Positions 35,739 to 47,400 of a DNA stretch of 64,000 nt are shown here, one piece after another. Made by a program: the position numbers and the translations under genes. Source of the stretch: Vanessa cardui (Eukaryota > Arthropoda > Insecta > Lepidoptera > Nymphalidae); assembly GCF_905220365.1 (NCBI RefSeq), contig NC_061154.1:14012001-14076000 (forward strand), read 5' to 3'. A model generated the notes under the pieces. It was not told where the DNA came from. It was given only the letters and a program-made list of their open reading frames with translations, and made no database searches. How positions within the stretch are numbered: the stretch's first letter is position 1; each line of letters opens with the position of its first letter.

Positions 35739-37530
35739 CATTTATTTGTGCTCAAATCTAATTTTCAAATTATTATTTTATGTATTAAACTTCTTATTAC
35801 CACTAGAAAATTTTGAAATTAATTTGTTTGTGATATTGTATATATGTTAGATGTATGGTTGTGTATGTTGTTACTGTTGGTTGTCCTAATTAAAATATGG
35901 CTGAGTCATATTGAAAAAAATGACCTTTATCTTCCTTTATTATTATTCCTTTTTTGATTGGGACAGACTATACCTACAGTGTGTCCTGATACTTTTTAAT
36001 AGGACGAGATACAAATGATATTGTGTAATATAACATTTTCTATATAATTTAAATGTAACGGGAAGTCTTTTTCTTCTTACGGCATTTTAAATACTAGAAG
36101 AAAAAGTGATTCCTCTAAACATTATCTATCAATATTCCAAGAGGAGACGTAGATAGATTTTGCTATGCTTAAGTAAAAAACTACTAACCCAACGGTTAGT
36201 ATCGTTAACGGTAGTTATCGTTAATAGTACTTGGGTAGCTATGTTCCCTTCACAATTTAATCTTTATTCTTTCTAAATTAATTCAAATTCTGCTGCACCA
36301 ATGAATCCATTAGTGAAAGAGCAGCAGTCAAACAGGCAGACTTATTTTCGCATTTGTGATATTAGTATAGACTTATAGAGGATATAAGCAGCAAAGCTTC
36401 GCAGTTTATGAATCCAGGCACTTGATGTGAGAAGTATCAGTAAAAGTATCAGTACCGTGCTCATATTTTTATAATATATAAATAACTATTTACAAGGAGG
36501 TTTTAATGCAATTTAACAAATCAACAATGCTAAGGGTACCCTGTAACAATAAAATGTCATAAATATAAAAAAAAAACAAACTATCATAAAACTGTCAGTG
36601 CGGGAAATTCTGAACAATGTTTCCAGTTCTACTAAAAGGAAATTGTTTTAGAAATAATGTCGCTTTTAAAATATTCAATACAAACAGGTACGTAAAATAA
36701 ATACTTATTTTATAATTGAAGTATTATAAATTGCACTTATTGATGATTAAAACTCTTTGTATAATGTAATACGTCGCATGTTATAATGCATGTTTGTAAA
36801 AATAATAATTGTTAGAAAAAATTAATCCCTTTGAATCTTTCATCGAATTAATAAATACAAAGGGTTTCTGATTCAGTAGAAGATTTTACATTCAATAAGC
36901 AAGTGTAAAGCTTTTATATTACATAAGCGAACGTCCTGGATCCGAATGCATATTATGACTTTATTTTATTTCTTATATCAAAAATAATTATTTATTAATC
37001 TTGAGTATTGTCCTTTCGTCAATATTAATAACTTTTGTAAATCACACCTTTAGGTTCAAAATAATATAACTCTAGTCTAGAAATGTCGGGGAATGAGTAG
37101 TACTCAAACCGAGAGGTTATGGTATATAAAATAGTAGTAGTTGCATATATGTCGTACATAATTATGGTATGCGAAAATTTGTATTAAGAGTTTTATTACA
37201 TCTCGTGTCCGCCTCAAATTCAAAATCGCGAAAAAATATTTCTATTGAGGTATATCACTTTGTAGGTATGTATTATCATACTTTCTACTCTTCTTTCTTT
37301 CTACTTATTTTTGCGATAAAGCGTGAATCAGCAACTCATTAAAATATTTTGCAATTTGAGTGGTTTTGTATTGAGTTGTGTGGATACAGAAATTCGTTGA
37401 TGAATTGATTTTCAGTTTGTATCAGGAAGTCAGATTGTTTTCGATGGAGAAAACAAGGTAATAAATAATAAAAATATTATTGCTCATAAAAATAAATATA
37501 ATTTAAATTTTAAGATATCCACTTTGTCCC
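35739..37530. other. Spacer
   Basis: AT-rich, nothing recognisable on either strand. Confidence 0.5.
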
Positions 37531-37539
37531 CTTAAACTT

Positions 37540-37990
37540 AAGGGGAAGATCTATAAGGCAATGATCAGACCTGTTGTTCTATATGGATCAGAGTGTTGGG
37601 CTACAAAAGGAATGACAATTGCATGTTGCGGAGATGAGAATGCTGAGAGGAATGAGTGGTGTTCGCGAATGGATAGAGTAAGGAATGAGTACATAAGAGG
37701 AAGTTTGAAAGTGACACCGATAGCCAAGAAGTTATGTGGAAGGCGGCTATCATGGTATGGGTATGTAATGCGGGGAATGAGGAACATATTGTGAGGAAGT
37801 CCTTGAGAATGGATGTGAATGGATATAGAGGTAGAGAACGACCAAGGAAACAATGGATGGATTGTGTAAAAGACGATATGGTTAGAAAGAATGTTACTTG
37901 TGAGATGACGTCTGACAGAGAAGTATGGAAGGAAAAGACATGCTGCGCCAACCCTAAATAAAATTGGGAAAAGTGTAGGAGGATGATGAG
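37540..37990 (+). mobile_element. RTE-type LINE, 3' end of the reverse transcriptase ORF (decayed)
   Basis: The plus strand reads MIRPVVLYGSECWATKG, then after a shift RMDRVRNEYIRGSLKVTPIA and GRRLSWYGYVMRG, then after another frame change HIVRKSLRMDVNGYRGRERP and KQWMDCVKDDMVRKNVTCEM, ending KTCCANPK and a stop. These are the C-terminal motifs of RTE-clade ORF2 proteins (thumb and C-terminal region). A G/A-rich 3' end (GGAGGATGATGAGGATTATG) follows. Frameshifts near 37640 and 37790 make it non-functional; the catalytic YADD part is absent. Confidence 0.8.
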
Positions 37991-38504
37991 GATTATGATC
38001 CACTTTGCTTTAAGAAATTCAAATTCCAATATTAAGAAAGCCAGTGCCATTAATAATGGCCCATTATAAAAAATTGTTATTATACCTTTTAAAACTTTAA
38101 CTAAGCGCTAAGTTTGTACTAGGTATTTAAAAAATTAAATCTGATAGTACTTTTAAATTTGATGAAATACAAAAATAAATTGACCTATCAATATTAATTT
38201 CCATAAATTAATCATATGATCTCACTATAATTAATAATAAACCTTGTATTGTATTATTTTATTATCGAATAGATTTAATGATAAAATATATATATATATA
38301 TATATTGGTACATACGAAACGAACATATTAAATGTTTATATTAATTTATTATATCATACACACATACATAATGTTGTCAATTAAAGTATTTTATCACGGC
38401 AATTAATATATCTCTTACATATTGTGGGTTCGCTAACACAGCTGATATTACCTTAACACCTGTCATAGTCCAATAGCTGGGACACCAAAAGTGGGAATGG
38501 ATGA

Positions 38505-38960
38505 CTACTACAAATCAAATCAAATCAAAATAAACTTTATTCAAGTGGGCTTTTACATGCACTTTTGAATCGTCATTTAACAATTAAGTGAAGCTACCAC
38601 CGGTTCGGAAAGTAGATTCTACCGAAAAGAACCGACAAGAAACGCAGTAGTTACTCTTTTTCAACATTTAAAAAAATACAGTCATATTAGTTAAATACAA
38701 TTATATATGTATGTAATGTCCTTACTTATATGCCTTTTTTAACCAATGTATTTTTTATAGACGATTTGAATGTACGAAACGGCAAAGTTAAAAATGTCTG
38801 CAATAATTTTAACTGGGAATTGAATCCGGAAGTTTCTAATCTGCAGTCTTTAAGATAAAGATTACACGAAACAAATGATCTCATAAATATCGAAGGCGCG
38901 AAATGTTATTGTTCTAGAAAAGTATTAGTTTATTCCGGTAGAGTCATAAAAATCGACGAA
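38505..38960 (-). mobile_element. CR1-like LINE 3' tail (copy 1)
   Basis: Begins with a CAAAT repeat (ACAAATCAAATCAAATC), then AATAAACTTTATTCAAGTGG, GCTTTTACATGCACTTTTGAAT, CGTCATTTAACAATTAAGTG and CTACCACCGGTTCGGAAAGT. This is the commonest type of LINE tail in moth and butterfly genomes; the pentamer at one end is the retroposition tail. A diverged second copy is at 41265-41700. Confidence 0.65.
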
Positions 38961-39877
38961 GGCTCCATGTATGATCGAACGGATATTTCGTCTACATTGA
39001 CATTTCCGTTCATACGGAATAGGTTTGTGGTGTTATTCTTTAACCGCTATCTGATGTATGCTGTTGAATAGATTTAAAGAAATTTGATTCGAAAGTGTCT
39101 TGGATTTTGAAATAACATTCAGGATATTGTTGATTTAAAAAAATATATAGTTTAGTTATTGTGAAACAGTTGTATGTAAAGTTATTCTTTATTTCCATTT
39201 TCACCTTAATATTATAATATACATATTGTACAATTTACGGGTTATATGTAGATGGCCCAGATGATTTGTTAATACCGGAAAAGTGCACTGCCATTGGGAT
39301 AGTTCCAGCATTGTAATCCCCTCTCGTACCTCTTAAACCTATGCACTCATTAAACTGGCAATTACTTTTTGGTAAATTTTGTATGGAGAAATCTGCTTAG
39401 CAAGCATATATTTCATAAGGCATAGGCCTTTGTTACGTCACATTGTTAGATTTAGATGTAATTTTCTAAAACAAATTGGCTCAATATAAATTTTTTTTTC
39501 GTAATACGGCATATATTATTTTTACCTTCAGCATCTGAGACATTGTTCAAAGTTTTGAAAACAACTTAGTAAAGTAAGTTTAACTTTAATCGGAAATAAT
39601 TGGGCGACTAATTAGTTCATACATAACTGGTCAATATTTAGTAAGAATTATTTTTATAAGGAAGTTTGTTTGAAATTAATGTTCTACCCTACCTTTATAC
39701 TTATTCGACGTGTGATATTATTTATTAATTAATTCTATATAAATAAAAAATAGTATTTTTTATGCGTTACTAAGTATTTCATAGGATTGTGATGAAACAT
39801 TGGCGAGTGATATAGTTTTCTTTGCGTGTTTTCCTTTCATATAATTGTAATGCTGTATATCTATTACATATAATATC
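38961..39877. other. Spacer
   Basis: AT-rich, nothing recognisable. Confidence 0.45.
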
Positions 39878-40100
39878 TGGAGTGTCTGTTTGTAATATTA
39901 AAATAACCTCTTTTTACAAAATACGTATCTATATACACGGTAAATAGATATTGGCTAATCTCTGGAACTTCGGAACCGATTTTGAGGGTACTATCCCAGG
40001 CAGATAGCTGATCTAAAAAGGAGTAACTTAGGCCACAACAATAATTTTTTTGTTTAATTTAAACGCGCACGAAATCGTGGGCACAGCTAGCATTAATCGA
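39878..40100 (+). repeat. Dispersed repeat with ACAGCTAG end
   Basis: Same family as 34605-34790. Includes GGCTAATCTCTGGAACTTCG and ends AACGCGCACGAAATCGTGGG, CACAGCTAGC. Confidence 0.55.
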
Positions 40101-40680
40101 ATATAATAGTTTCAAATCAAAATATGTTCCCTAAATTTTGATACAAGATTTTTGTTGATTCTATTTTTGAAAAATAGTGATAAACTTATCTTATTAAAAA
40201 TACACGTCACAGTTGTATTTGCGTATATCGATCGTACAAAGAAATTAAAATAAGAAAACTAAAAAATTAGATTAAATATTTATAATTTTTAATTGTTATG
40301 TTTGAATGACGCATTTACAACGATGTTTTAATGCAATTTGTGTTTTTATGTTACTTTTTATGTAGGTAATTGTTAAATGCAAACTATTTGGTGAAAAAGG
40401 AAAATAAAACATTGTTAAATGCTTGAGCCCTCATGTTAAGTGGCCATCAACGGATAAATTGAAATTTTGTTGAATGTATTTTTTGTTTAATCATTAATAC
40501 ATTTTATATTTTCATTTCGTTTTGAGCATACGGCTTTTAAGCGTTGATATAACAATAAATTTAATCTGTAAATCCACGCGATTGGTTATTATGATACAGG
40601 TTTATTGATATGCTACTGAACGCGTGATACGAATCTTCTGAATTAAGTACTACACTTTTATCTATAAATAAAAAATGTTG

Positions 40681-40870
40681 GAAAACATCACATACATTAC
40701 CCTGATCCCAATGTAAGTAGCTAAAGCACTATTGTTATGGAAAATCAGAAGTAACGATGGTACCAACCACAAACACCGAGACACAAGAGAACATAGAAAA
40801 CGAATGAACTTTTGCATCGTTTCATTCTGCATCGACTCGGCTGGGAATCGAACCTGGTACCACGGAGTTC
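40681..40870 (-). mobile_element. tRNA-like SINE, family A (copy 2)
   Basis: Longer copy of the 35096-35235 element. Near its right end GGGAATCGAACCTGGTACC contains, on the minus strand, GGTTCGATTCC, a good tRNA B box. Confidence 0.55.
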
Positions 40871-41264
40871 AAATATAAAAATAATAATATCTTACAATAT
40901 TATTTAGTTTAAATTCTAACATACATGGTTACTTTTTTCATTTATAATATCAGTATAGATTAAGAGTAGTGAATCGGAAAATAAAATCCATTCGCGGTTT
41001 TTTTATTAGTAGTATATAATAATCCCTATGTAGTATATAACAAAGGCGTTTGTAATTGTCTGTGCACTTAGATCCTTTAAAATACGTAACGGATTTAATG
41101 GCGGTTTAACAGAGTGATTTAAGAGGAAAGCTAACGTTTTTTTTACACGCATATTGTAGAGAGGCTTCCAAGGTTTGGAAATAATCATTTTTTTGTTCTT
41201 CGGTCTAAAAATGTTATTTAATTGTCTCCTGTAAAGCCGGAACGGACCGGAAATATTTTAACTT

Positions 41265-41700
41265 TAAATGAAAATACCTTATTTAGGTAGGCTTTAACAA
41301 GCATTTTTAAATCGTCATTTTACAAACTATATTAAATGAAACTACCGCCGGTTCGTACTACATATTTTATTTTTCATCATCTAAGTAATCTTGTATTCAA
41401 TAATAGGTTTTTTTATTAATTTATTTTCAAACATGTTTTAAATTTATGAATTGGCAACGTTACAAATATCTGCGGAATTTATTATAGAAACGGATACCTT
41501 GCCCCAAGAAGGATTTATTGACTTCGCGGAGTCGGAAACTTGTCTTTATAAGATGACCCTTGCGTCTCGTGTAGATACAATGATTATCACTGATTCTATC
41601 AAAGTGTTATGTTACTGTGAACAGTGTGTGTATTGTTGTCAATATATTGTGAACAAACAAGCAACAGTGAATATTTTGTTAAAAATATCCCAAAGGGAAT
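41265..41700 (-). mobile_element. CR1-like LINE 3' region (copy 2, diverged)
   Basis: Contains TAGGTAGGCTTTAACAAGCA and TTTTTAAATCGTCATTTTAC and CTACCGCCGGTTCGTACTAC, parallel to copy 1, then GGCAACGTTACAAATATCTG and CGGATACCTTGCCCCAAGAA, a continuation known from the same repeat. The 89-codon plus-strand frame here belongs to this repeat and is not a host gene. Confidence 0.5.
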
Positions 41701-44258
41701 CTCTAGCTCCAAACTTATAAATAGACTGAAATGTTTTGTAAAAAAAAGGGAATAATTGCGTTAGTTTACAGCGAATCTACAGCGTTACACCACAGTAATA
41801 TGTCATGTGAGTGATATGATGATGACATACTACACGTGCGGTGTCAATATCAGTTAGTAGTCTAACTTTGCTAACCGCGTGTGCTGCGGAGCTGAGTCAT
41901 TCTGTCAGGCATGATAAATTATTTAAAATTTTGATTCAATATCATTTAATTATTATACAATTTCAGTAATTACAGCTAGGTTGCTTTTATTAACCTTTTT
42001 CAAATGTTGAACTACAATCATTAAAAATTACATACATATAATAGAACACACAAAATATTTATTATGAAAGCATACAACAGATAAATAATGGAATTAATTT
42101 ACTTTGTATTTGATCATACAAACCTCGTAAAATTTAATTAACTTAGCACTCTCGATCTATCAAATATTCGCGATCCGTTTTGGTGCATGTGGGCTTAAGG
42201 CATAATCCGTCAAACGACATGGCTTTTCAGGATGATTAAATTGTTATGATTATTAAGCTCGATGTAATTTCTAGCAATATACATTCTGTATTTGCGTCCG
42301 TTGGTCCACGATCAGCCGGTCGATCTAATAATGTTAATTGGATTATAACTTCATATTAAAATGTATGCACGTTTCAATTTGTAACATAAAGCCCAGTTGC
42401 TAGTATTATGCATTATGTTTCAATGATTTATTATTTGACTTGGAAAATAAAGGCGAGTGCTGCCGCGAGAGAGAGAATCCTTAGAATTAAAAAGGCACTG
42501 CCTTTAAATAAATTCTTGAAGACGATTAAAACAATAAAGGATTTGTTATAACTTCTTTGGCCTCTAAATTTATTTGTACCAATATCATTAAAATTCTATG
42601 ACATTAAAGTTTTCTTTAAACCATTTGGCAGTGCGTTTAACATTTGATTACCTCAGTTCTCACTTAAAAGCGTCTGGTCCCGATTACCTAACCCTGTGGC
42701 GATATCATCGCACTTTATTGATTTTCTTTTTGACATTTACGCGACGGACCTTTCATTGGATTATGTTTTTATGCTCTCCGGTCCACTCGTCGATACCATC
42801 CATTTTTTTCATCACAATTAACTTTGATACACGTACTGTACACGCGCAGAAAGCATTTAATTCTTTTTCATTTGAATTTTTTAGTTCGTTTATCATTTTA
42901 AGTTTCGTGAAAGATAGGATTAAATTGTGGTCGATTAATTACGTAATCGATTGTAACTTTGACCGTCTAAAACTTTTCGTGGAACATTTGCCATGATTTC
43001 CGGTTTTCAGTAGACCATCTACTTAGCTGTCATCGTTTACGATACTCAGAACCACTGTCGTTGATTGATCTTGTAGGTCAATGATTACCTCTGAGGGTCG
43101 GTATATAACTTTGCGTATCAGATTTTTATTATTGATATATTAATACAAGGTCATGTAAACGCGTGACGTTAGAAAAGGAAGGCGTTACGGTATACGTTAT
43201 ATACGTACCTGGCAGCATCGTAATTACCGAATAAAAAGTTATTTGTTACGTCGCGTCGCTGGTACCCGGTGACGCGTCATAGAAGAATCTAAATATAGAT
43301 TAAGCACGATTTGAGACTTGAGGCTTTTTAATGTTACAAACTACTCAAGCTCTTGAACAGTTATTTGGCACGGCTGCCAAAGTGTTAAACAGCTGGTTAT
43401 GAACAAAGAACGAACGAACGAACAAGGCGGAAATAATAGTGTTTGTTATAAAAATGCTAAAAAAGGTAAAGTAATAGCTTGTTAATATGTCTCTGCAGGG
43501 CTAAGCCTGATGAGCACAGCGGGCGCCTCCCGCATATTCCACAATACTGCTCCAATTTGTCTTTAGACATATGGCGCTGGTAACTACATTAATTAGCCAT
43601 TCAATTAACAGCCTAGCCTTTAAAAGCGACGTCGTTTAATCAGCTGCCTGAACGACAAATACATCTTCCGTTCATAGAATAAGGTATTGGTATTGGAAAT
43701 AGATAGACTTAAATAGAAAAAATGCCACATGTCACAAGTCACAATAACAAAACAAATACAAAAACAACCTTAGTGTCCAATTATTATAACTACTATTTAT
43801 AAGAAATATAATTGTTTAGTTTGTTAAGTATAGTTCTACGAATTTGCCAAATTGATGTATTTTTCACGAAATTTTATATCCTCTATATATATCATCCACT
43901 CTATTGTAAGTCGCCGCAAGTTGGTGCTCCGACGATCAACGTCTACATTGTTGAGCCGGTCGTTATAAAAATTGGTATTCATAAAACTGTTGGGCTCTGC
44001 TAGTATAGTTTGATTTCAATCATTTGCCTTAAAATTATTTAGTTTCACTATGAATATTTTTAGTTATAATTGTAAGTTTTATAGAAGTATGTTTTTTTTT
44101 TCTCGCAATTTGGTTTTGGAGTGGAAATTATTTTAAAATTCGATTTTGATTCGAACCGGGATTTATTCATTACTTAATTAACTCAACGAGCTTAAAAAGG
44201 CGAAATAGTGGTTGGGATGCATTTCAATATTTAATTTAGTCGTGTTTCATATCGATTA
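41701..44258. other. Spacer with SINE scrap and short microsatellite
   Basis: No supported gene. A 132-codon plus-strand frame (42598-42996) shows no domain. A GAAC microsatellite lies near 43405-43425 and a SINE family B scrap (CTCCCGCATATTCCACAATACTGCTCCAAT) at 43488-43560. An undetected SDHC first exon could lie in or above this region. Confidence 0.4.
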
Positions 44259-44545
44259 TTACTTGGCATTTCCTTGGTGGTAGACTTTTATGCTAAGCCG
44301 TCTGGGTAGGTACCACCCACTTATTCCATATTTTATGTTATAGTTTGGATGATTGATGATTTGATTTAAACAATAATTACGGCACAGGGGCTTTAACATC
44401 TTAATTTAGTAGAAATGGTTAATATTTATTACAGCGCCAAAGCCTATAGAAGGTGCTGACCACTGACCGTAAAGGTAACCTTTATGCATCTAACTACATC
44501 TTGAAAAGGTCATTAAACCTCAAACCAATGTGAGTAGCTTTGCTC
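44259..44545 (+). repeat. Widespread lepidopteran dispersed repeat
   Basis: Shows the diagnostic strings CTTGGTGGTAGACTTTTATG, CTGGGTAGGTACCACCCACT, ATGGTTAATATTTATTACAG, CGCCAAAGCCTATAGAAGGT and GCTGACCACTGACCGTAAAG. More complete than the other copies in this window. Confidence 0.6.
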
Positions 44546-44632
44546 TAATTAATTAAGGTGTGTCTACGTTTTTTAAGTTACAGTGCTTTGAACTTGTCAA
44601 ATTAAATATTATATAAGTCGTTAATATAATAA

Positions 44633-45560
44633 TAGGTTGGGGAAAAAGTTTCTTCGTATTTTATATGAAAATTCAAAAAGTTTTTTTTATAGTTTATTTA
44701 CATTTGACTAAAGTATGTAGGTGCTATTTTGTTACATAACTTTTTGCCATCTTGTTGGTAGTGACAAGATCCCATTGCTGTAAAAATTTTGGGGCTTCTG
44801 ATCGAAAAACTGCGACAAGTGGTTTTGGCAGTCCTCTCGTGATGTTAACCTGACACTGCCTAAGGAATTCTGCAGAGACCGAAACAGATGAAAATCTGAA
44901 GGTGCAAGGTCAGGAATATACGGCGGATGCATTAATACCTCCCAGCCAAACTCTCGTAATTTTTGTTGAGTGGCTAAAGATGTGTGAGGTCTAGCGTTGT
45001 CATGGTGAAAAACCACACCCCTTCTGTTGATCAATTCTGGCCGCTTTCTCTCAATTTCTTGCTTCAATCTCATCAATTGTTCGCAATACAGTTCTGAATC
45101 GATGGTCCTGCTGGGCGGTAACAGCTCATAATGAATGATGCCCTTCCAATCCCACCATACACACAGCATTACCTTGTTGCGAGTTAATCCGGGTTTTGCC
45201 ACAGTCTGTGAAGCTTGACCGGCCTTTGACCACGATCTTTTTCGCACGTTCTTGTCGTATGTGATCCACTTTTCATCACCAGTTATCAGCTTCTTCAAAA
45301 ATGGTTCGGTTTCATTACGTCGTAATAAAGAATCATAAATGAGTACACGGTTCATTAGGTTTCTTTCAGTGAGTTCATGAGGCACCCATATATCGAGCTT
45401 TTTTGTGTACCCAGCTTTATTCAAATGAGTCAAAACCGTTTTGTGGTCAATTGCCAGTTCTTCAGCTACATAATAGTTAGTCGGATAACTTCTAGAAATT
45501 AATAAAATCGATTAAGTGTACGTCCAGGACTCTTATTTATCTAAAATTAAAATACAGTCT
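44633..45560 (-). mobile_element. Mariner transposon, 5'-truncated, with transposase ORF
   Basis: The 3' end starts after TA at 44633 with GGTTGGGGAAAAAGTTTCTT, a mariner-type terminal repeat. A 233-codon open frame (45433-44732) encodes the transposase from the HTH-flanking region (YYVAEELAIDHKTV just upstream in frame) to the C-terminus. The catalytic triad is complete: D53 (TGDEKW), D145 (FHHDNARPH) and D180 (LAPSDFHLF), with 34 residues between the last two (DD34D); WVPHEL and the PPYIPDLAPSD box are present. Above about 45510 the frame is broken by a frameshift and stop (SPGRTLNRFY then TAA) and the N-terminal DNA-binding domain and the other terminal repeat are missing. The copy cannot move itself. 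Confidence 0.9.
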
Positions 45561-46132
45561 CCGTCGGAGCTTGTTGTCGTTTATGTGCTGTTGAAAATAT
45601 TTTGTTCTTAAAAGTTTAAATGCCGGTTGTACTAAGCGAGAACGTTTTTCTCTATTTAGAATTTACATTACGTTAAAGGTTAACTGAATTAGTAGGCCTA
45701 CCGTATACTTTGAGGTTATTCAAAAGTTTTTTAAGATTTAAGGAAACTACATATGTTTAATTTTGTTTTAATTTCATTTCATTGTTAACTGCAAGTCAAA
45801 AATTTGACGCCAAAATTATGAAGCTTTATTTAAACTTTTTTTTTATACAGCTCTCTCCGCTCTCTTACGGGCCAGTAACCTATTTCCCTCTTTAAACTTA
45901 TTATTTGTTTAATTCTAACAATTAAAGAAATTGCTATCAAGAATCCTCTTTTTTCTGCAAATCTACAGGTAGTGTGACCATAACCTTTTTTTATGTGCAC
46001 CTGTCGTCCATATATAGATTTTTGTCCCATTTTTGTCACTGGGACAAAAATTGGCTTTCGTTATTAATATGTCCTTACAGGAAGACCATAGTCCTGCAGT
46101 GAGTTTATAAATGTTTCCAATTTTTGTTTTAG
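45561..46132. other. Spacer or SDHC intron 1
   Basis: Follows the truncated mariner and ends in a good polypyrimidine tract and acceptor (TTTTTGTTTTAG at 46132). If the SDHC N-terminal exon lies above 44.6 kb, the mariner is intronic. Confidence 0.4.
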
Positions 46133-47094
46133 GTCGTTGCTGTTTCCGTCGATTGCATACTTGAATAGAAGAGTGACTTATAGCGGGAAAAATACATGTT
46201 GCAAATGTCCTGGTGCTGGCGGCAATAACACAATAGTGTTCCAGAAGTACGTGCCGCCGCCGAAAAAATCACACGATGACAAAAATATGAGTTTGGATCG
46301 ACCGATGTCACCGCATCTCACCATATACGCACCCACCCTGCCAGCCATGACGTCGATAGTGCAGCGTATAACTGGTTCGATTATTGTGAATTTTCTTGAA
46401 CATCATTTTTGTAATTGTAACGCTTTATATAATTTTGTTGAGATAATACTTACTCTGTTGTGTGTTGGTAATTAATTTTGTATAGTTTGATCAAATCGAT
46501 ACGAAATGAAGCGTTACAGTTACAATGTAACTTTTAGGTTCAAAATTATTAGATACGTCTAGCAAACTGCATGTACACACACATATTGTTTGATGTTAGA
46601 TAATTTCACAGCATAGAGCATAATGGCGTTGTGCGTGTAGGTAATAACATATTATTCATTTAACAAAACAAGGTTTCTTAGTTTTGACCCACTTATCTAC
46701 CTGACTAGATTCTTATGGCAGTGGTAGGCCATTTGCATGTCAGCAAAACAATACTTAACGAAAGAAAAATATTCTTGATTCAAACACATATTTTGTATTT
46801 GTTTCAGGTATTATTGTAACATTTTACGCCCTTCTTCTATCAGGCGGTAGTCTGTTTCTGTCCAACGGAGTCGAAACCTACGTGTCTATGATTCAAAGTC
46901 TAGATCTTAATAGACTTTCAATTTTCATCATAAAAATAATCCTGGGTGCTCCCTTTGTCTATCACTACTTCAACGGCATTCGCTTTTGTATGTGGAACGC
47001 TGGGAGATGGCTCGCGATGAAGGATGTCTATGAAACTGCAAGAAAAAGCTTCATAGCAACCGCAGTTGTGACATTTATATTTGCAATACTTTGA
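46133..47094 (+). CDS. SdhC: SDHC, succinate dehydrogenase cytochrome b560 subunit (N-terminal exon not found)
   Basis: Exons 46133-46374 and 46808-47094, stop TGA. Exon 1 shown here begins mid-codon (needs two bases from an upstream exon). Family motifs: RPMSPHLTIYAPTLPAMTSI and QRITG, then LLLSGGSLFLS and YHYFNGIRFCMWNAGR. Three membrane helices: about residues of exon 2 start, IIKIILGAPFVYHYF and FIATAVVTFIFAIL. The His in YHYFNGIR corresponds to the haem b ligand of SDHC. The product anchors the SdhA/SdhB heads in the inner mitochondrial membrane and helps form the ubiquinone site. The GIRH found in many SDHC proteins is GIRF here. Donor at 46375 (GTTCGA) is weak but gives the frame and homology (RITG|IIVTF). 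The upstream coding start, with the mitochondrial targeting sequence, was not located. Confidence 0.85.
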
Positions 47095-47171
47095 TCAGTT
47101 TTTCTTTTATATTTTATCGTTTCACCAATTATATCATTTTAATTTTAAATGTGTTCTATTTATTGTTTTAA

Positions 47172-47400
47172 TAATAATAATAATATAATAAATAACTTTA
47201 TTGCACACATAATACAATCAAAGAAAATCACACAGATACAGCAAGAAGCAAACTTAACACTAACATACAAAGCGTGCAAAGGGCGGTCTTATCACTGAAC
47301 AGTGATCTCTACCAGACGACCCTAAAGAAAGAAGCTTGCAAACTCAACGGGCTAGTGCAAAATAAATCACAACAAAGCAATATAAATACACAATAAATAT
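47172..47400 (-). mobile_element. LINE 3' tail ending in (ATT)n-type microsatellite
   Basis: On the minus strand the element ends GTGCAATAAAGTTATTTATT followed by ATT repeats, a common end of lepidopteran non-LTR elements. The body includes GGGCGGTCTTATCACTGAAC, CAGTGATCTCTACCAGACGA and CAAACTCAACGGGCTAGTGC on the plus strand. Confidence 0.55.
47187..47192 (+). terminator. SdhC: Candidate polyadenylation signal for SDHC
   Basis: AATAAA 93 nt after the SDHC stop. It overlaps the microsatellite end of the LINE tail that follows, so it may have been provided by that insertion. Confidence 0.4.

Noticed and set aside
37551..38050. Two overlapping minus-strand frames of about 150 codons
   Set aside because: Antisense to the RTE reverse-transcriptase relic on the plus strand.
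42598..42996. 132-codon plus-strand frame
   Set aside because: Hydrophobic and aromatic residues as expected from AT-rich random sequence; no domain, no splice sites, no recognised homologue.
43440..43460. Candidate SDHC first exon ATGCTAAAAAAG followed by GTAAAG
   Set aside because: Ends in phase 0, so it would shift the frame of the known exon; too short to be convincing.
43855..43905. Candidate SDHC first exon (MYFSRNFISSIYIIHSI followed by GTAAGT)
   Set aside because: Looks somewhat like a targeting peptide with a good donor, but it ends in phase 0 while the SDHC exon at 46133 needs two bases from the preceding exon.
46375..46475. SDHC ending at the in-frame stop after 46374 (C-terminus ...VEIILTLLCVGN)
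   Set aside because: This is read-through of the intron; the downstream exon carries the conserved second half of SDHC in the right phase.
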